Below, piece by piece: positions 1-7,587 of a stretch of 43,342 bases of DNA (position 1 is its first letter; every line of letters begins with the position of its first letter). Both the position numbers and the translations under genes were made by a program. The notes under the pieces were generated by a model, which saw only the letters and a list, made by a program, of their open reading frames with translations, was not told the origin of the DNA and did not search any database. Source of the stretch: Desulfovulcanus ferrireducens (lineage in GTDB: Bacteria; Desulfobacterota; Desulfovibrionia; Desulfovibrionales; Desulfonatronovibrionaceae); NCBI RefSeq assembly GCF_018704065.1, contig NZ_JAGUQP010000025.1, positions 1 to 43,342 on the forward strand, in the 5' to 3' direction.

Positions 1-37
1 CAATCTAGATCACTTAAATTTGCTTGATAACTCTATC

Positions 38-424
38 TTATCTGCTCTTTTGGTTAAATTTAAACCGGACACTAGTGACTTTACATTTTGAGCAGTAGAA
101 TTGTGGAGATTGAAATGATATATTACCAAAGGTAGTAGAGACGGTTTTCTGAGCTTTTCTTTTAAATCTAGTTTTTTTACCGCATTCTGGACATTTATAG
201 ACTGAAAAGTGTGCATCCAACTTAGCCTGGATAATAGCAGATAACATCGCTGGATGACATTGATAAATGTTATTTTCTTTTAACTTTTGTATAACTTGAA
301 ACAGACTCATATTTGGAACATCAATCAGATGAAAAATTGTTTCGAATTGTTGGTCTATGCTACCGTAAAAAACTTCTTTTGCTTTGGTCATAGTAATATT
401 TTGTATTAAAGCTTGAGCAACCAT
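38..424 (-). CDS. Zinc-ribbon protein, probable N-terminal remnant of a transposase
   Basis: A 128-residue protein whose start is well supported by an AAGGAGG Shine-Dalgarno about 6 bases before the ATG. It has an alpha-helical N-terminal half and then a zinc ribbon: CPECGKK near residues 78-84 and YCSKCK near 109-114, with a basic stretch and TTFGNISF between them. That layout (CxxC, a beta segment of the type 'tt.G.i.f', a second CxxC) resembles the N-terminus of ISKra4-type transposases. No DDE catalytic domain follows, because the frame closes with TAA at 38-40. It is probably the surviving 5' part of an insertion sequence whose remainder lies beyond the window or is lost. The region is AT-rich compared with the housekeeping genes. 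A free-standing zinc-ribbon protein is the alternative. The family assignment is inference from pattern. Confidence 0.5.
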   Translation of the reverse strand: MVAQALIQNITMTKAKEVFYGSIDQQFETIFHLIDVPNMSLFQVIQKLKENNIYQCHPAMLSAIIQAKLDAHFSVYKCPECGKKTRFKRKAQKTVSTTFGNISFQSPQFYCSKCKVTSVRFKFNQKSR

Positions 425-554
425 GTATTACCTCCTTAACGAAATAACAGAGATAATACATGAAAATTAAATAAATGTTAAATCTTTAACCACAATTTGT
501 TCAAAGAAATCAATATGTTAAATATAAAAAATTAGATGAAAATTTTCGGTGCAG

Positions 555-966
555 CTATCGGATGCACCCACATTTAACTATCTGTTCAGCCCTCTCCACC
601 AGATACTGTAAATAATGCCAATCAATCTTGACGACAATCACCAGATCAATCACACCATAATCAATGCCTTGCATAATCGCCTATTATATAGGCCGCCTCT
701 ACATTTCCCAGTCGGGAATGAATTTCATCTATAATCTTATCAATACCAAAATACTTGCGCACAATAGTGTTTAATTCGGGAAATAAGGGATGCAAGGTGT
801 TGGCTGAATATTTAATGGTGCGACCATTAACTTTCTTCTTCAGCAGTCCTGTTTTTGTTAAACGCTCCAGTTCAACGCGCACACCATTGGAGGACTCGCT
901 AAACTCTGCTGCCAGTTCCCGCAAATAACTGCTTACATGAGGATTTAAAAAAAAATTTAGAAACAA
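555..966 (-). pseudogene. Frameshifted winged-helix / nucleotidyltransferase-like regulator
   Basis: The first part (from a TTG at 966 to a stop at 661) reads as a winged-helix domain with the motif YLRELAAEFSESSNGVRVEL, then HPLFPELNTIVRKYFGID. It ends ...YIIGDYARH. One frame over, the reading continues as IDYGVIDLVIVVKIDWHYLQ and then YLVERAEQIV up to a stop at 555-557. Joined, the two parts give the usual continuation of this family (GDYARGID.G.IDL), in which a wHTH domain is fused to a minimal nucleotidyltransferase-like domain. A small deletion near position 660 explains the break, and the C-terminus is also short. The start codon is uncertain because homologues begin slightly further upstream. 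Function would have been transcriptional regulation, often near polysaccharide genes; it is now presumably lost. Confidence 0.6.
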
Positions 967-1105
967 GTTTTAGGCGTGTTTTCGATGTAATAAGAACATC
1001 TAACATAAATTCTGAATATTTTTTTTACTCAAAAACTGTCAAGATATTTTTGAACGTCCAACATGGCTTTGGCTTCTAATTTGACTGTCCAAATTTTCCT
1101 CCTCT

Positions 1106-1130
1106 AAAAAAAAACGGCCCTTACGGGCCG
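1106..1130 (-). terminator. Rho-independent terminator of the comEA-like gene
   Basis: On the minus strand a CGGCCC-gtaa-GGGCCG hairpin (plus positions 1115-1130) is followed by nine T residues (1106-1114). It starts 7 bases after the stop codon of the upstream minus-strand gene, which is textbook placement. Confidence 0.85.
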
Positions 1131-1137
1131 CTTAAAG

Positions 1138-1410
1138 TCATTCAACTGTTATCAGACTCTTTAACCTCTCGCATTTAACCGGACCTATGCCTTTGACCTG
1201 CATGATATCTTCTTTTATTCTAAAAGGATATTTCTCCCTGTATTTTATTATCCTCTCAGCGATCACCGGCCCTATACCCGGAAGGCTAATCAACTCCTCT
1301 ACAGTGGCAGTGTTGATATTCACCGGTTCTCCAGCAAGGGCAAAAGACGGAGCAATGCACAAAGTCCAAACTAGAGCTACAACAAACAAAGCTTTTAGAA
1401 AACGAAACAT
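1138..1410 (-). CDS. Secreted ComEA-like helix-hairpin-helix protein
   Basis: A 90-residue protein. The ATG at 1408-1410 is preferred to an upstream in-frame ATG because GGAGG lies about 7 bases before it. Residues 1-26 (MFRFLKALFVVALV... ending FALAG) form a Sec signal peptide. The rest is a tandem helix-hairpin-helix domain: VNINTATVEELISLPGIGP followed by a second hairpin IMQVKGIGP. This is the ComEA / competence HhH family, which binds double-stranded DNA non-specifically through the GIG hairpins. Many small periplasmic ComEA-like proteins have no proven role in DNA uptake, and no other competence gene is nearby. It is a monocistronic unit with its own terminator. The domain call is firm; the role is inferred. 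Confidence 0.85.
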   Translation of the reverse strand: MFRFLKALFVVALVWTLCIAPSFALAGEPVNINTATVEELISLPGIGPVIAERIIKYREKYPFRIKEDIMQVKGIGPVKCERLKSLITVE

Positions 1411-1534
1411 AGGGAACCTCCTTCTGGCCCATGCCCCCCATCGTGGCAGGAGTGCATGAAACATCAAGTTCAAAGTTTATTTATATCAATACGTTGCGTA
1501 TATTTTATTTACGCTAACGGAGTTATGCTCTGAT

Positions 1535-1567
1535 TTTTTTACATAAGGTGATTCCTTATGTAAAAAA
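1535..1567. repeat. Perfect 14-bp inverted repeat between nrdD and comEA-like gene
   Basis: TTTTTTACATAAGG, loop of five bases, then the exact complement. It lies about 60 bases past the nrdD stop. The T run sits in the 5' arm and the 3' arm ends in A residues on both strands, so no unpaired U tail is left. It may be a degenerate bidirectional terminator or a protein-binding palindrome. Confidence 0.55.
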
Positions 1568-1629
1568 GAGGTTCCCAAACATTAACAAAAACAAGCTTCT
1601 AGAACAAGCTGGCAACGATCGAATAATCT

Positions 1630-3678
1630 TTAAACTGCCAATTCAAATACCTGCCGGTCTCTGTATTCTGCCTGCTTACCCTTGTTCCAAAGGTTAACCG
1701 GCCTGTAATAACCCACCACGCGAGTATACACTTCGGTATCCAGACCACATTTCGGGCAGGTAAAATGTTCGCCTTGCAAATAACCGTGTTCCTTACAAAC
1801 AGAAAATGTCGGGGTAATGGATAAATAAGGTAGTTTAGTCTTGGATAATGCCTTGAGGATAAAGCTCCTTAAGGCACCTGTATCTGTTACAGCCTCACCC
1901 AGGAAGGTATGAAAAACAGTGCCGCCAGTATACAAAGGCTGAAGTTTATTCTGGTGTTCCAGAGCAAAAAATACGTCCCTGGTGATGTCCACAGGCAAAG
2001 TTGTGGAGTTGGTGTAATAGGGCACACCATTTCCAGAAGTATAGATAGTATTGTAAAGGGCCTTATCAATCTTGGCCAAGCGATAACTTGTTCCTTCCGC
2101 AGGGGTTGCTTCAAGATTATATAGATTTCCGGTTTCTTCCTGGAATTTTACAGTCAAGTTACGCAAATGTTCAAGAACCCTCTCCATCAGCCTCATGCCG
2201 GCCTCGGTTTCAATACCCTTGCCCAACAGATTCATGCAGGCTTCGTGTCCGCCTACCAAGCCAATAGTACTAAAATGACCTTTAAGGCCATTTTTTAAGT
2301 ACCTTCTAGAAAAGGGGAAAAGACCTTTTTCCATGTTATCGCAAATGAGCTTGCGTTTAAATTCCAGAGAGTCCTTTGCCAGCTCTGCATATTCAGCGAT
2401 TAAATCTAAAAAGTCCTCTTCACCCTGAGCCAAAAAAGCCAGCTTAGGCAGGTTCAAGGTGACTACGCCAATAGACCCGGTCAAATCACCCGCCCCAAAC
2501 AGACCTCCGGTTCTTTTCCTCAGCTCCCTTAAATCCATCTGCAAACGGCAGCACATGGAACGCACATCTTCGGGATTTAAGTCTGAATTGATAAAATTCT
2601 GGAAATAAGGCACACCATATTTTGCTGTAAGCTTGAGCAGCAGTTCGCCGACCTCACTTTCCCAAGGGAAATCAGGCGTCACATTATAGGTGGGAATGGG
2701 GAAAGAAAAGATGCGCCCATGGTAATCACCTTCCAGCATGACCTCTAAAAAGGCCCTGTTAATCATTTCCATTTCCGGGACAAAATCCCCATAGGTCTCA
2801 TTTTGCAGCTTCCCACCAATAATCACTGCTTCTTTGGCAATATGTTTAGGTGGAACCAGATCAAATGTTAAATTGGTGAACGGGCTCTGTCCCCCCCATC
2901 TGGAAGTGGTGTTCAGGTTAAAGACAAATTTCTGCATGGCCTGCTTAACCTGGTGGTAATCAAGGCCATCATAACGGACAAAGGGGGCGAGATAAGTATC
3001 CACATTATTAAAGGCCTGTGCGCCGGCCCATTCATTTTGCAGAGTGCCCAAAAAGTTGACCATCTGCCCCAAAGCAGAATCAAAATGTTTGGCCGGACCG
3101 GAAGAACACCGTCCTTCCAGGTTGAACCCTTCCAGGAGAAGGTCACGCAAACTCCATCCGGCACAGTAACCAGCCAGGCCAAAAGACAGGTCATGGATAT
3201 GAAAATAACCATGTTCATGGGCCAAACGAATCTCTTCCGGATATTTTTCCAAGGCGTACCTGGCCTGCACAGATCCGGACAAATGCAGCATCAGCCCCTG
3301 AAAAGAGTGGGCCATGTTGGCATTCTCATTAACCCGCCAATCAGACTTGTTCATGTAGCTGTCAATGGTATCTTTGATATCTAAAAAGGCCTCTTTCTGG
3401 CTACGAATCTCCCGTCTCTTTTCCCGGTATAAAATATATTTTTTAGCAGCCTGATACAGCCTGGACTCCATGAGGACCAATTCCACCATATCCTGGACCT
3501 GCTCTTGCTCAGGTATGTCCAAATCTGCAAGCTTGTTTTCCACTTTCATGGCCAGTCTTTTGGCCAAAAGAGGATCTTTAATCCCGCTGGCCTTTAAGGC
3601 CTTGAAAATAGCCTGGGCGATCCTATCTACAGACCAGGTTTCCAGCCGGCCGTCTCTCTTTTTGATTTGTTTAGGCAT
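1630..3678 (-). CDS. nrdD: Anaerobic (class III) ribonucleoside-triphosphate reductase
   Basis: 682 residues, close to the usual length for NrdD. It reduces ribonucleoside triphosphates to deoxyribonucleotides in anaerobic cells using a glycyl radical installed by NrdG. Visible parts: an N-terminal ATP-cone (KKRDGRLETWSVDRIAQAI, residues about 5-95) for allosteric control; the catalytic barrel with active-site region around FSFPIPTYNVTPDF and RMCC-type cysteines (SMCCRLQMDLREL); a C-terminal zinc site CKEHG...CPKCG; and the glycyl-radical loop RVVGYYRPVN with Gly at about residue 656. The start at 3678 has GGAGA about 8 bases upstream. It is the last gene of the unit riboswitch-nrdG-S23-nrdD, so the cobalamin switch is expected to control it too. 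Confidence 0.97.
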   Translation of the reverse strand: MPKQIKKRDGRLETWSVDRIAQAIFKALKASGIKDPLLAKRLAMKVENKLADLDIPEQEQVQDMVELVLMESRLYQAAKKYILYREKRREIRSQKEAFLDIKDTIDSYMNKSDWRVNENANMAHSFQGLMLHLSGSVQARYALEKYPEEIRLAHEHGYFHIHDLSFGLAGYCAGWSLRDLLLEGFNLEGRCSSGPAKHFDSALGQMVNFLGTLQNEWAGAQAFNNVDTYLAPFVRYDGLDYHQVKQAMQKFVFNLNTTSRWGGQSPFTNLTFDLVPPKHIAKEAVIIGGKLQNETYGDFVPEMEMINRAFLEVMLEGDYHGRIFSFPIPTYNVTPDFPWESEVGELLLKLTAKYGVPYFQNFINSDLNPEDVRSMCCRLQMDLRELRKRTGGLFGAGDLTGSIGVVTLNLPKLAFLAQGEEDFLDLIAEYAELAKDSLEFKRKLICDNMEKGLFPFSRRYLKNGLKGHFSTIGLVGGHEACMNLLGKGIETEAGMRLMERVLEHLRNLTVKFQEETGNLYNLEATPAEGTSYRLAKIDKALYNTIYTSGNGVPYYTNSTTLPVDITRDVFFALEHQNKLQPLYTGGTVFHTFLGEAVTDTGALRSFILKALSKTKLPYLSITPTFSVCKEHGYLQGEHFTCPKCGLDTEVYTRVVGYYRPVNLWNKGKQAEYRDRQVFELAV

Positions 3679-3714
3679 AAATATATCTCCTTTCAGATAA
3701 TTTTGAATGTTGAA

Positions 3715-4032
3715 TTATTTTTTATTCTGTTGTCCAGTCTTTATTATGCTTGTTAAAATTTTCATAATACTCTCAATTTCATCAAACAGGAGCTTTACTT
3801 TCGGCTTATCAGGATCAATATAGCCACTATCTTTTAATAAGTTTAGCCAATAATGCGTCTCTCTTGCTTCTTTAGCTGAAATAGACATCTTCGCTAAAAA
3901 ATCTTTTTTACTAAATCCTACCTGAGCTTCATTAACATTTGCACCAATTGATGTTCCGCATTCTAACAATTGTTTAGACATCACATATTCTCTTTTATCA
4001 TCTACCAGAAAATTATATAATTCAATAACCAT
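3715..4032 (-). CDS. Four-helix bundle (S23 / intervening-sequence) protein, N-terminus cut by a nonsense codon
   Basis: Recognisable from KREYVMSKQLLECGTSIGAN followed by VNEAQ, then FLAKMSISAKEARETHYWLN, the signature of the 23S rRNA intervening-sequence / four-helix-bundle family (TIGR02436-like, same fold as the diversity-generating-element protein Avd). The molecular role is not settled. The open frame starts at ATG 4032, but translation of the same frame upstream gives VKDNIIV, a TAA at 4054-4056, then KTYKFAS, which matches the usual family N-terminus (M.(E)K.Y.FA...V.LY.FL). A GAA-to-TAA change therefore probably truncated the first helix; the original start may have been GTG at 4075-4077. 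The gene sits between nrdG and nrdD and is flanked by inverted words (TGAATGTTGAAT at 3704-3715, ATTCAACATTAA at 4106-4117), as if inserted as a cassette. Confidence 0.8.
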   Translation of the reverse strand: MVIELYNFLVDDKREYVMSKQLLECGTSIGANVNEAQVGFSKKDFLAKMSISAKEARETHYWLNLLKDSGYIDPDKPKVKLLFDEIESIMKILTSIIKTGQQNKK

Positions 4033-4103
4033 TGAAGCAAATTTATATGTCTTTTAAACTATTATATTATCTTTCACTTCTTTAATTAAACATCCAACAT
4101 TAA

Positions 4104-4736
4104 TCATTCAACATTAACGAACGTCTGCTCTACCAATTCAAATCCTTTGGGCAGGTAGGTTTGAACTTCATGCATATCATCTTCTGTTAAACTCGGTACC
4201 CTGGTACATCGAAAGATAAATCTGTTCGGCCATTTTTTAGCCATATCAAAGATGGCTTCCAGACATTTTTGTGCTTTTTGTGAGCTAACCTTATTTCCAG
4301 TCAGCTGGGGATATTTTCCCCAGGGGCCTTTGACATCCACGGCTACCATCCGGACCAAATCCTTTTCCAGGACCAGCTTGACCACATCTGGCCGCAGACC
4401 ATTGGTATCAAGCTTAACCGGAAGATTAAATACCCTTAAGGTGGTCAGGACTTGTTCAAGCCCCGCCAAGATAGTTGGCTCCCCCCCACTAACCACTAAT
4501 CCATCCAACCAGGTTTTGTCATGATCTATTCTTTCCAGAACCATCCCCCGGTCCAATTGGGGTAAACTTTGCGGTTCCCAGGCAAGCCTGGCATTATGGC
4601 ATGTGGGGCAACGCAGATTGCATCCACCAAAAAACAATACCGCGGTCACCTTGCCCGGCCAGTCACATAAACTTAACGGTTCATATCCGCGCAATGCCAC
4701 CCAGGGCGATACGCAGGAGTTATTCTTATCTGACAT
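4104..4736 (-). CDS. nrdG: Anaerobic ribonucleotide reductase activating protein (radical SAM)
   Basis: About 210 residues from the start chosen here. The radical-SAM cluster motif CNLRCPTC (CxxxCxxC) lies at residues 39-46, preceded by YEPLSLCDWPGKVTAVLFF, typical of the NrdG / PflA-like activases. The AdoMet-binding GGE motif (LVVSGGEPTIL) follows. It abstracts the glycine hydrogen of NrdD to make the glycyl radical. The frame stays open upstream to 4838, but that stretch overlaps a terminator-like hairpin and the end of the cobalamin riboswitch, so the ATG at 4734-4736 (MSDKNN) is chosen, although its Shine-Dalgarno is weak. It is the first gene of the nrdG-S23-nrdD unit. Confidence 0.9.
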   Translation of the reverse strand: MSDKNNSCVSPWVALRGYEPLSLCDWPGKVTAVLFFGGCNLRCPTCHNARLAWEPQSLPQLDRGMVLERIDHDKTWLDGLVVSGGEPTILAGLEQVLTTLRVFNLPVKLDTNGLRPDVVKLVLEKDLVRMVAVDVKGPWGKYPQLTGNKVSSQKAQKCLEAIFDMAKKWPNRFIFRCTRVPSLTEDDMHEVQTYLPKGFELVEQTFVNVE

Positions 4737-4800
4737 TCCGAAAATAAATTTAGGGTACCTTGGTTTAAAATTCAGAATCTTAAGTATTTTGAGGATAAAA

Positions 4801-4835
4801 TAAATATTTCCCCTGCATCCTCGTGCAGAGAAAAT
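4801..4835 (-). terminator. Expression-platform terminator of the cobalamin riboswitch
   Basis: On the minus strand a 12-bp stem (plus positions 4806-4817 pairing with 4824-4835, several G-U pairs) closes a six-base loop and is followed by a T-rich run read ATTTATTTTAT. It lies only about 10 bases after the aptamer's closing helix and before the nrdG start. That is the placement expected for an OFF-switch terminator. Confidence 0.65.
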
Positions 4836-4844
4836 CATGACAAG

Positions 4845-5143
4845 CTCCAGGCAGGTCTTCTGGCTCTTCCCGGTTTTCTGCCGACCTTCCCATCCTTTTT
4901 TAAAAAAAGAAGTTCAGAAGTTGAGAAGATTAGGAGATAGGTTTTTATAAACGAAAGTCCCATCTCCTTTTCCGTGTTCTTCAATCTTCCTAACTTCCCA
5001 ACATCCTATCTGCCTAACTTCTCCTAAGCAGGAATGCAGGACAGTGGTCATGACCTGGAGAAAACCTTCACGGGAATTACAGCGGCGGGACCGCCCCGGA
5101 CTCTCACCGGAGTTCCCTATTAAGGCCGCGCGGCCACCTGGAG
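4845..5143 (-). promoter_or_regulatory. Cobalamin (B12) riboswitch upstream of nrdG-nrdD
   Basis: Reading the minus strand: P1 arm CTCCAGG (5137-5143), TTAATAGGGAACTCCGGTG, then GTCCCGCCGCTGTAA, CCACTG, GGGAAGGTCGGCAG, and the B12 box GCCAGAAGACCTGCC closed by CCTGGAG (4845-4851). These are the conserved blocks of the cobalamin aptamer in the right order, with P1 pairing intact. The aptamer is followed at once by a terminator-like hairpin and then nrdG. The expected behaviour is repression of the B12-independent class III reductase when cobalamin is plentiful. The loop between CCACTGTCC and GGATGGGAAGG is unusually long, 143 bases at 4896-5038. Confidence 0.92.
4909..5024. repeat. Inverted word array inside the riboswitch peripheral loop
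   Basis: Two arms built of degenerate words (GAAGTT, AGAAGTTGAGAAGATTAGGA on one side at 4909-4941; CTTCCTAACTTCCCAACATC and CTATCTGCCTAACTTCTCC on the other at 4983-5024) are imperfect inverted copies of one another. They extend a helix of the cobalamin aptamer without touching its conserved core. Confidence 0.6.
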
Positions 5144-5161
5144 TAAATCATGGCGGCAGAA

Positions 5162-5190
5162 ATTATAATCCCACCAGAGGCAGGATACAA
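5162..5190 (-). promoter_or_regulatory. Sigma70-type promoter for the riboswitch-nrd unit
   Basis: On the minus strand TTGTAT and TATAAT are separated by exactly 17 bases (-35 at 5185-5190, -10 at 5162-5167). The predicted transcript begins about 10 bases before the aptamer's P1 helix. Confidence 0.7.
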
Positions 5191-5272
5191 GAAAAAATAA
5201 AAAAATAAATAATTCGACTAATTAGAGGGCGAGACTTTTTAAATTAAACCCAAAATCCCTGGTCTGGCGTGA

Positions 5273-5953
5273 CTAAAAACCCGGCTCCAGTCCTGGATTG
5301 ACAAAGGCTGGTGCTGTTTCATCCGCTTGCACAAAAACCGGAGGGCAATCCCTCACTTCCACTTTTCTGCCCACAATCTTAAGCCTTCCCTGGGCCAGCC
5401 ACTCAATAGCCTGAGGGTAAATCCGATGCTCCCAATTCAAGATACGCTGCCCGAGGCTCTGGCCATCATCGCTGACATAGGCCGGCACAACAGCCTGGAT
5501 AATAATCGGACCATTATCCATTTTCTCGTCCACAAAATGCACTGTACACCCGGAAAAACGCACCCCATAATCAGCTGCCTGGGCCTGGACACGCACGCCT
5601 GGAAAACTGGGTAAAATTGCAGGATGTATATTTAAAATTTTATTGGGAAAGGCCTGAATGAACGCAGGAGTCAATATCCGCATAAATCCGGCCAGAATTA
5701 CCGCTTCTGCACCTGCTTCCTTGATAACCCGGACCATGGCCTGATCAAAGTCCTCGCGGGAAGAAAAATTTTGATGCTCGATAACTTCCGTGCGCAAATT
5801 ATGCTTTTTGGCTCTTGTTAGTCCGTAGGCATCGGGTTTATTGCTGATAACCACCTTGATTTCGGCATGAAGCACTTTCTGTTCTATTTTATCAATTATG
5901 GATTGCAGATTCGACCCGCTTCCTGAGATTAAAACAGCTATGGGTAAGGCCAT
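5273..5953 (-). CDS. purN: Phosphoribosylglycinamide formyltransferase (PurN)
   Basis: 226 residues. It transfers the formyl group of 10-formyl-tetrahydrofolate to GAR in purine synthesis. The N-terminal loop LISGSGSNLQSIID binds the GAR phosphate; the catalytic block ILNIHPAILPSFPG supplies the Asn and His of the active site, and the later Asp lies in VDEKMDNGPII. The start has GGAGG about 8 bases upstream. The C-terminus is some 20 residues longer than in enteric PurN (ends FVNPGLEPGF). It follows cobA-hemD after an 87-bp gap filled by an inverted word array, and is probably the last gene of the valS unit. Confidence 0.95.
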   Translation of the reverse strand: MALPIAVLISGSGSNLQSIIDKIEQKVLHAEIKVVISNKPDAYGLTRAKKHNLRTEVIEHQNFSSREDFDQAMVRVIKEAGAEAVILAGFMRILTPAFIQAFPNKILNIHPAILPSFPGVRVQAQAADYGVRFSGCTVHFVDEKMDNGPIIIQAVVPAYVSDDGQSLGQRILNWEHRIYPQAIEWLAQGRLKIVGRKVEVRDCPPVFVQADETAPAFVNPGLEPGF

Positions 5954-5970
5954 TGATCCTCCTTTTTTGT

Positions 5971-6053
5971 TTGAGTGGTTAAGTTAATTTATTCTCTTAA
6001 TAATACAAAACAACTAAACCACTCAACTACTTACCTACTCAACTATTCAACTA
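5971..6053. repeat. Inverted word array between purN and cobA-hemD
   Basis: TTGAGTGGTTAAGTT on the left and AACTAAACCACTCAACTAC on the right are inverted copies around a short AT-rich loop. Further words (CTACTCAACTATTCAAC) run into and supply the stop codon region of cobA-hemD. Confidence 0.55.
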
Positions 6054-7572
6054 TAGCTTTCACCAAGCCATCTATAGTAAATTCTTCTGGCTGAATATGG
6101 GCATCAAAACCATACTTCTGTAATGTTCTAGCCGTAATAGGACCTATGCAGGCCAATTTTATACCGTTTCCGCCTTCTGCGGCAGATACATAAGGTTTAA
6201 GTTTCTCAGCATCGAGGAGACTAAAGAAATTCTCAACAGTAGAAGAACTGGTAAAGGTAATATATTGAATTTTTCCTTCATTAATCTGCTCTAAGAGGAC
6301 ATCAGCGTTAGCGTCGCTTTCCTGGCTTAATACTGTTTCGTAAACAGGTAAAATATCTACCTCTGCCCCGGCACGTCTCAGGTTTTCCGGTAGGACCTCC
6401 CGTGCCTTCTTGGCCCTGGGAATGAGCACTTTTTTGCCCTTGATCCCCATTTTTAAAAGCCCTTCCACCACGGATTCCGCCACGTATTTATCAGGAATAA
6501 AGTCAGCAAAAATCCCCCTTTCTCTCAAAGCAGAAGCCGTGGCCGGCCCAATTGCTGCCACCTGCGTCAGCCCGAGAGCGCGGGCATCATAGCCCATGCT
6601 TCTCAGCTGTTGCCAGAAGAATTTGACCCCATTGACAGAGGTAAAAACAATCCATTGGTAAAAATCCAGATTTGTGATGGCCTCTCTTAAATGAGAGTAA
6701 TCATCCAGAGGCTTGATCTTGATGGTTGGGAACTCATAACAGCATGCGCCAAGTGCTTCCAGCTTGCTTACCAAGACGCTGGCTTGTTCCCTGGCCCGAG
6801 TCACAACCACGCCTTTACCCAAAAGTGGCAGCTTTTCGAACCAATCCAGCTTATCTTTTAATTTAACCACTTCCCCGACCACCAAAAGAGATGGAGGTCT
6901 AAACCCCTTCGCTCTGGCCTGGTCAGCTATTTCAGCAATAGTGGACACCAGTGTTCTTTGGCGACAGGTTGTTCCCCAATGGATGAGGCTTGCCGGCATA
7001 TCCGGACGCATGCCAGCCTGGATAAGGTTGGTACTAATATATTCCAGATTTTTCACGCCCATAAAAAAGACCAGGGTACTTGTTCCAGAGGCCAGGGCCT
7101 GCCAATTATGAGCGCTCTCGGGCTTGTCCGGGTCTTCGTGACCAGTGATAAACGATACTGAAGAGGCATACCTTCTATGGGTCAAGGGAATACCAGCATA
7201 AGCCGGCGCGGCCACAGCCGAAGTCACCCCCGGAACCACTTCAAAATCAAGACCTGCTTCGATAAGCTCCTCTGCCTCTTCCCCGCCCCGACCAAAAACA
7301 TAGGGATCGCCGCCTTTGAGCCTGGCCACAACCAGCCCCTTTTTGGCCCTGTCCACCAACAAATCATTAATCTTGTCCTGGGGCAGGGTGTGATCTCCGC
7401 CTTTCTTGCCTACATAGATAATTTCTGCATCCTTGCGGCAAAACTTTAAAAACTCCTTATTAGCCAGATAGTCGTAAACAACAACGTCAGCCTTTTCCAA
7501 GATATTTTTGGCCTTTATGGTCAAAAGCCCAGGATCGCCAGGCCCTGCTCCCAATAAATAGACTTTAGACAT
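6043..7572 (-). CDS. cobA-hemD: Fused uroporphyrinogen-III C-methyltransferase / uroporphyrinogen-III synthase
   Basis: 509 residues. Residues 1-245 are a SUMT: VYLLGAGPGDPGLLTIKA, VARLKGGDPYVFGRGGEEAE, the latter being the conserved GDPxxFGRGGEE block. This domain uses SAM to make precorrin-2 from uroporphyrinogen III. Residues about 250-509 are a HemD domain (GKGVVVTRAREQASVL, IVFTSVNGVKFF, ITFTSSSTVENF), which closes the tetrapyrrole ring. The fusion is common in clostridia and sulfate reducers and channels hydroxymethylbilane toward sirohaem and cobalamin. SD AGGAGG lies about 10 bases before the ATG. It follows valS by 15 bp and is presumably co-transcribed. The last codons and the TAG stop lie in a word array. 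Confidence 0.95.
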   Translation of the reverse strand: MSKVYLLGAGPGDPGLLTIKAKNILEKADVVVYDYLANKEFLKFCRKDAEIIYVGKKGGDHTLPQDKINDLLVDRAKKGLVVARLKGGDPYVFGRGGEEAEELIEAGLDFEVVPGVTSAVAAPAYAGIPLTHRRYASSVSFITGHEDPDKPESAHNWQALASGTSTLVFFMGVKNLEYISTNLIQAGMRPDMPASLIHWGTTCRQRTLVSTIAEIADQARAKGFRPPSLLVVGEVVKLKDKLDWFEKLPLLGKGVVVTRAREQASVLVSKLEALGACCYEFPTIKIKPLDDYSHLREAITNLDFYQWIVFTSVNGVKFFWQQLRSMGYDARALGLTQVAAIGPATASALRERGIFADFIPDKYVAESVVEGLLKMGIKGKKVLIPRAKKAREVLPENLRRAGAEVDILPVYETVLSQESDANADVLLEQINEGKIQYITFTSSSTVENFFSLLDAEKLKPYVSAAEGGNGIKLACIGPITARTLQKYGFDAHIQPEEFTIDGLVKAIVE

Positions 7573-7587
7573 CGCTTAATGTGCCTC

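Noticed and set aside
1029-1105. Possible tiny coding remnant (…VKLEAKAMLDVQKYLDSF) with an upstream GAGGAGG
   Set aside because: No proper start in the right frame relative to the ribosome site and the stretch is too short; perhaps a pseudogene scrap.
1535-1567. Terminator after nrdD
   Set aside because: Perfect stem but no unpaired T tail on either strand; kept only as an inverted repeat.
4737-4838. Extended N-terminus of nrdG (start at 4838)
   Set aside because: It would translate through a terminator hairpin and abut the cobalamin aptamer; the residues do not look like NrdG.
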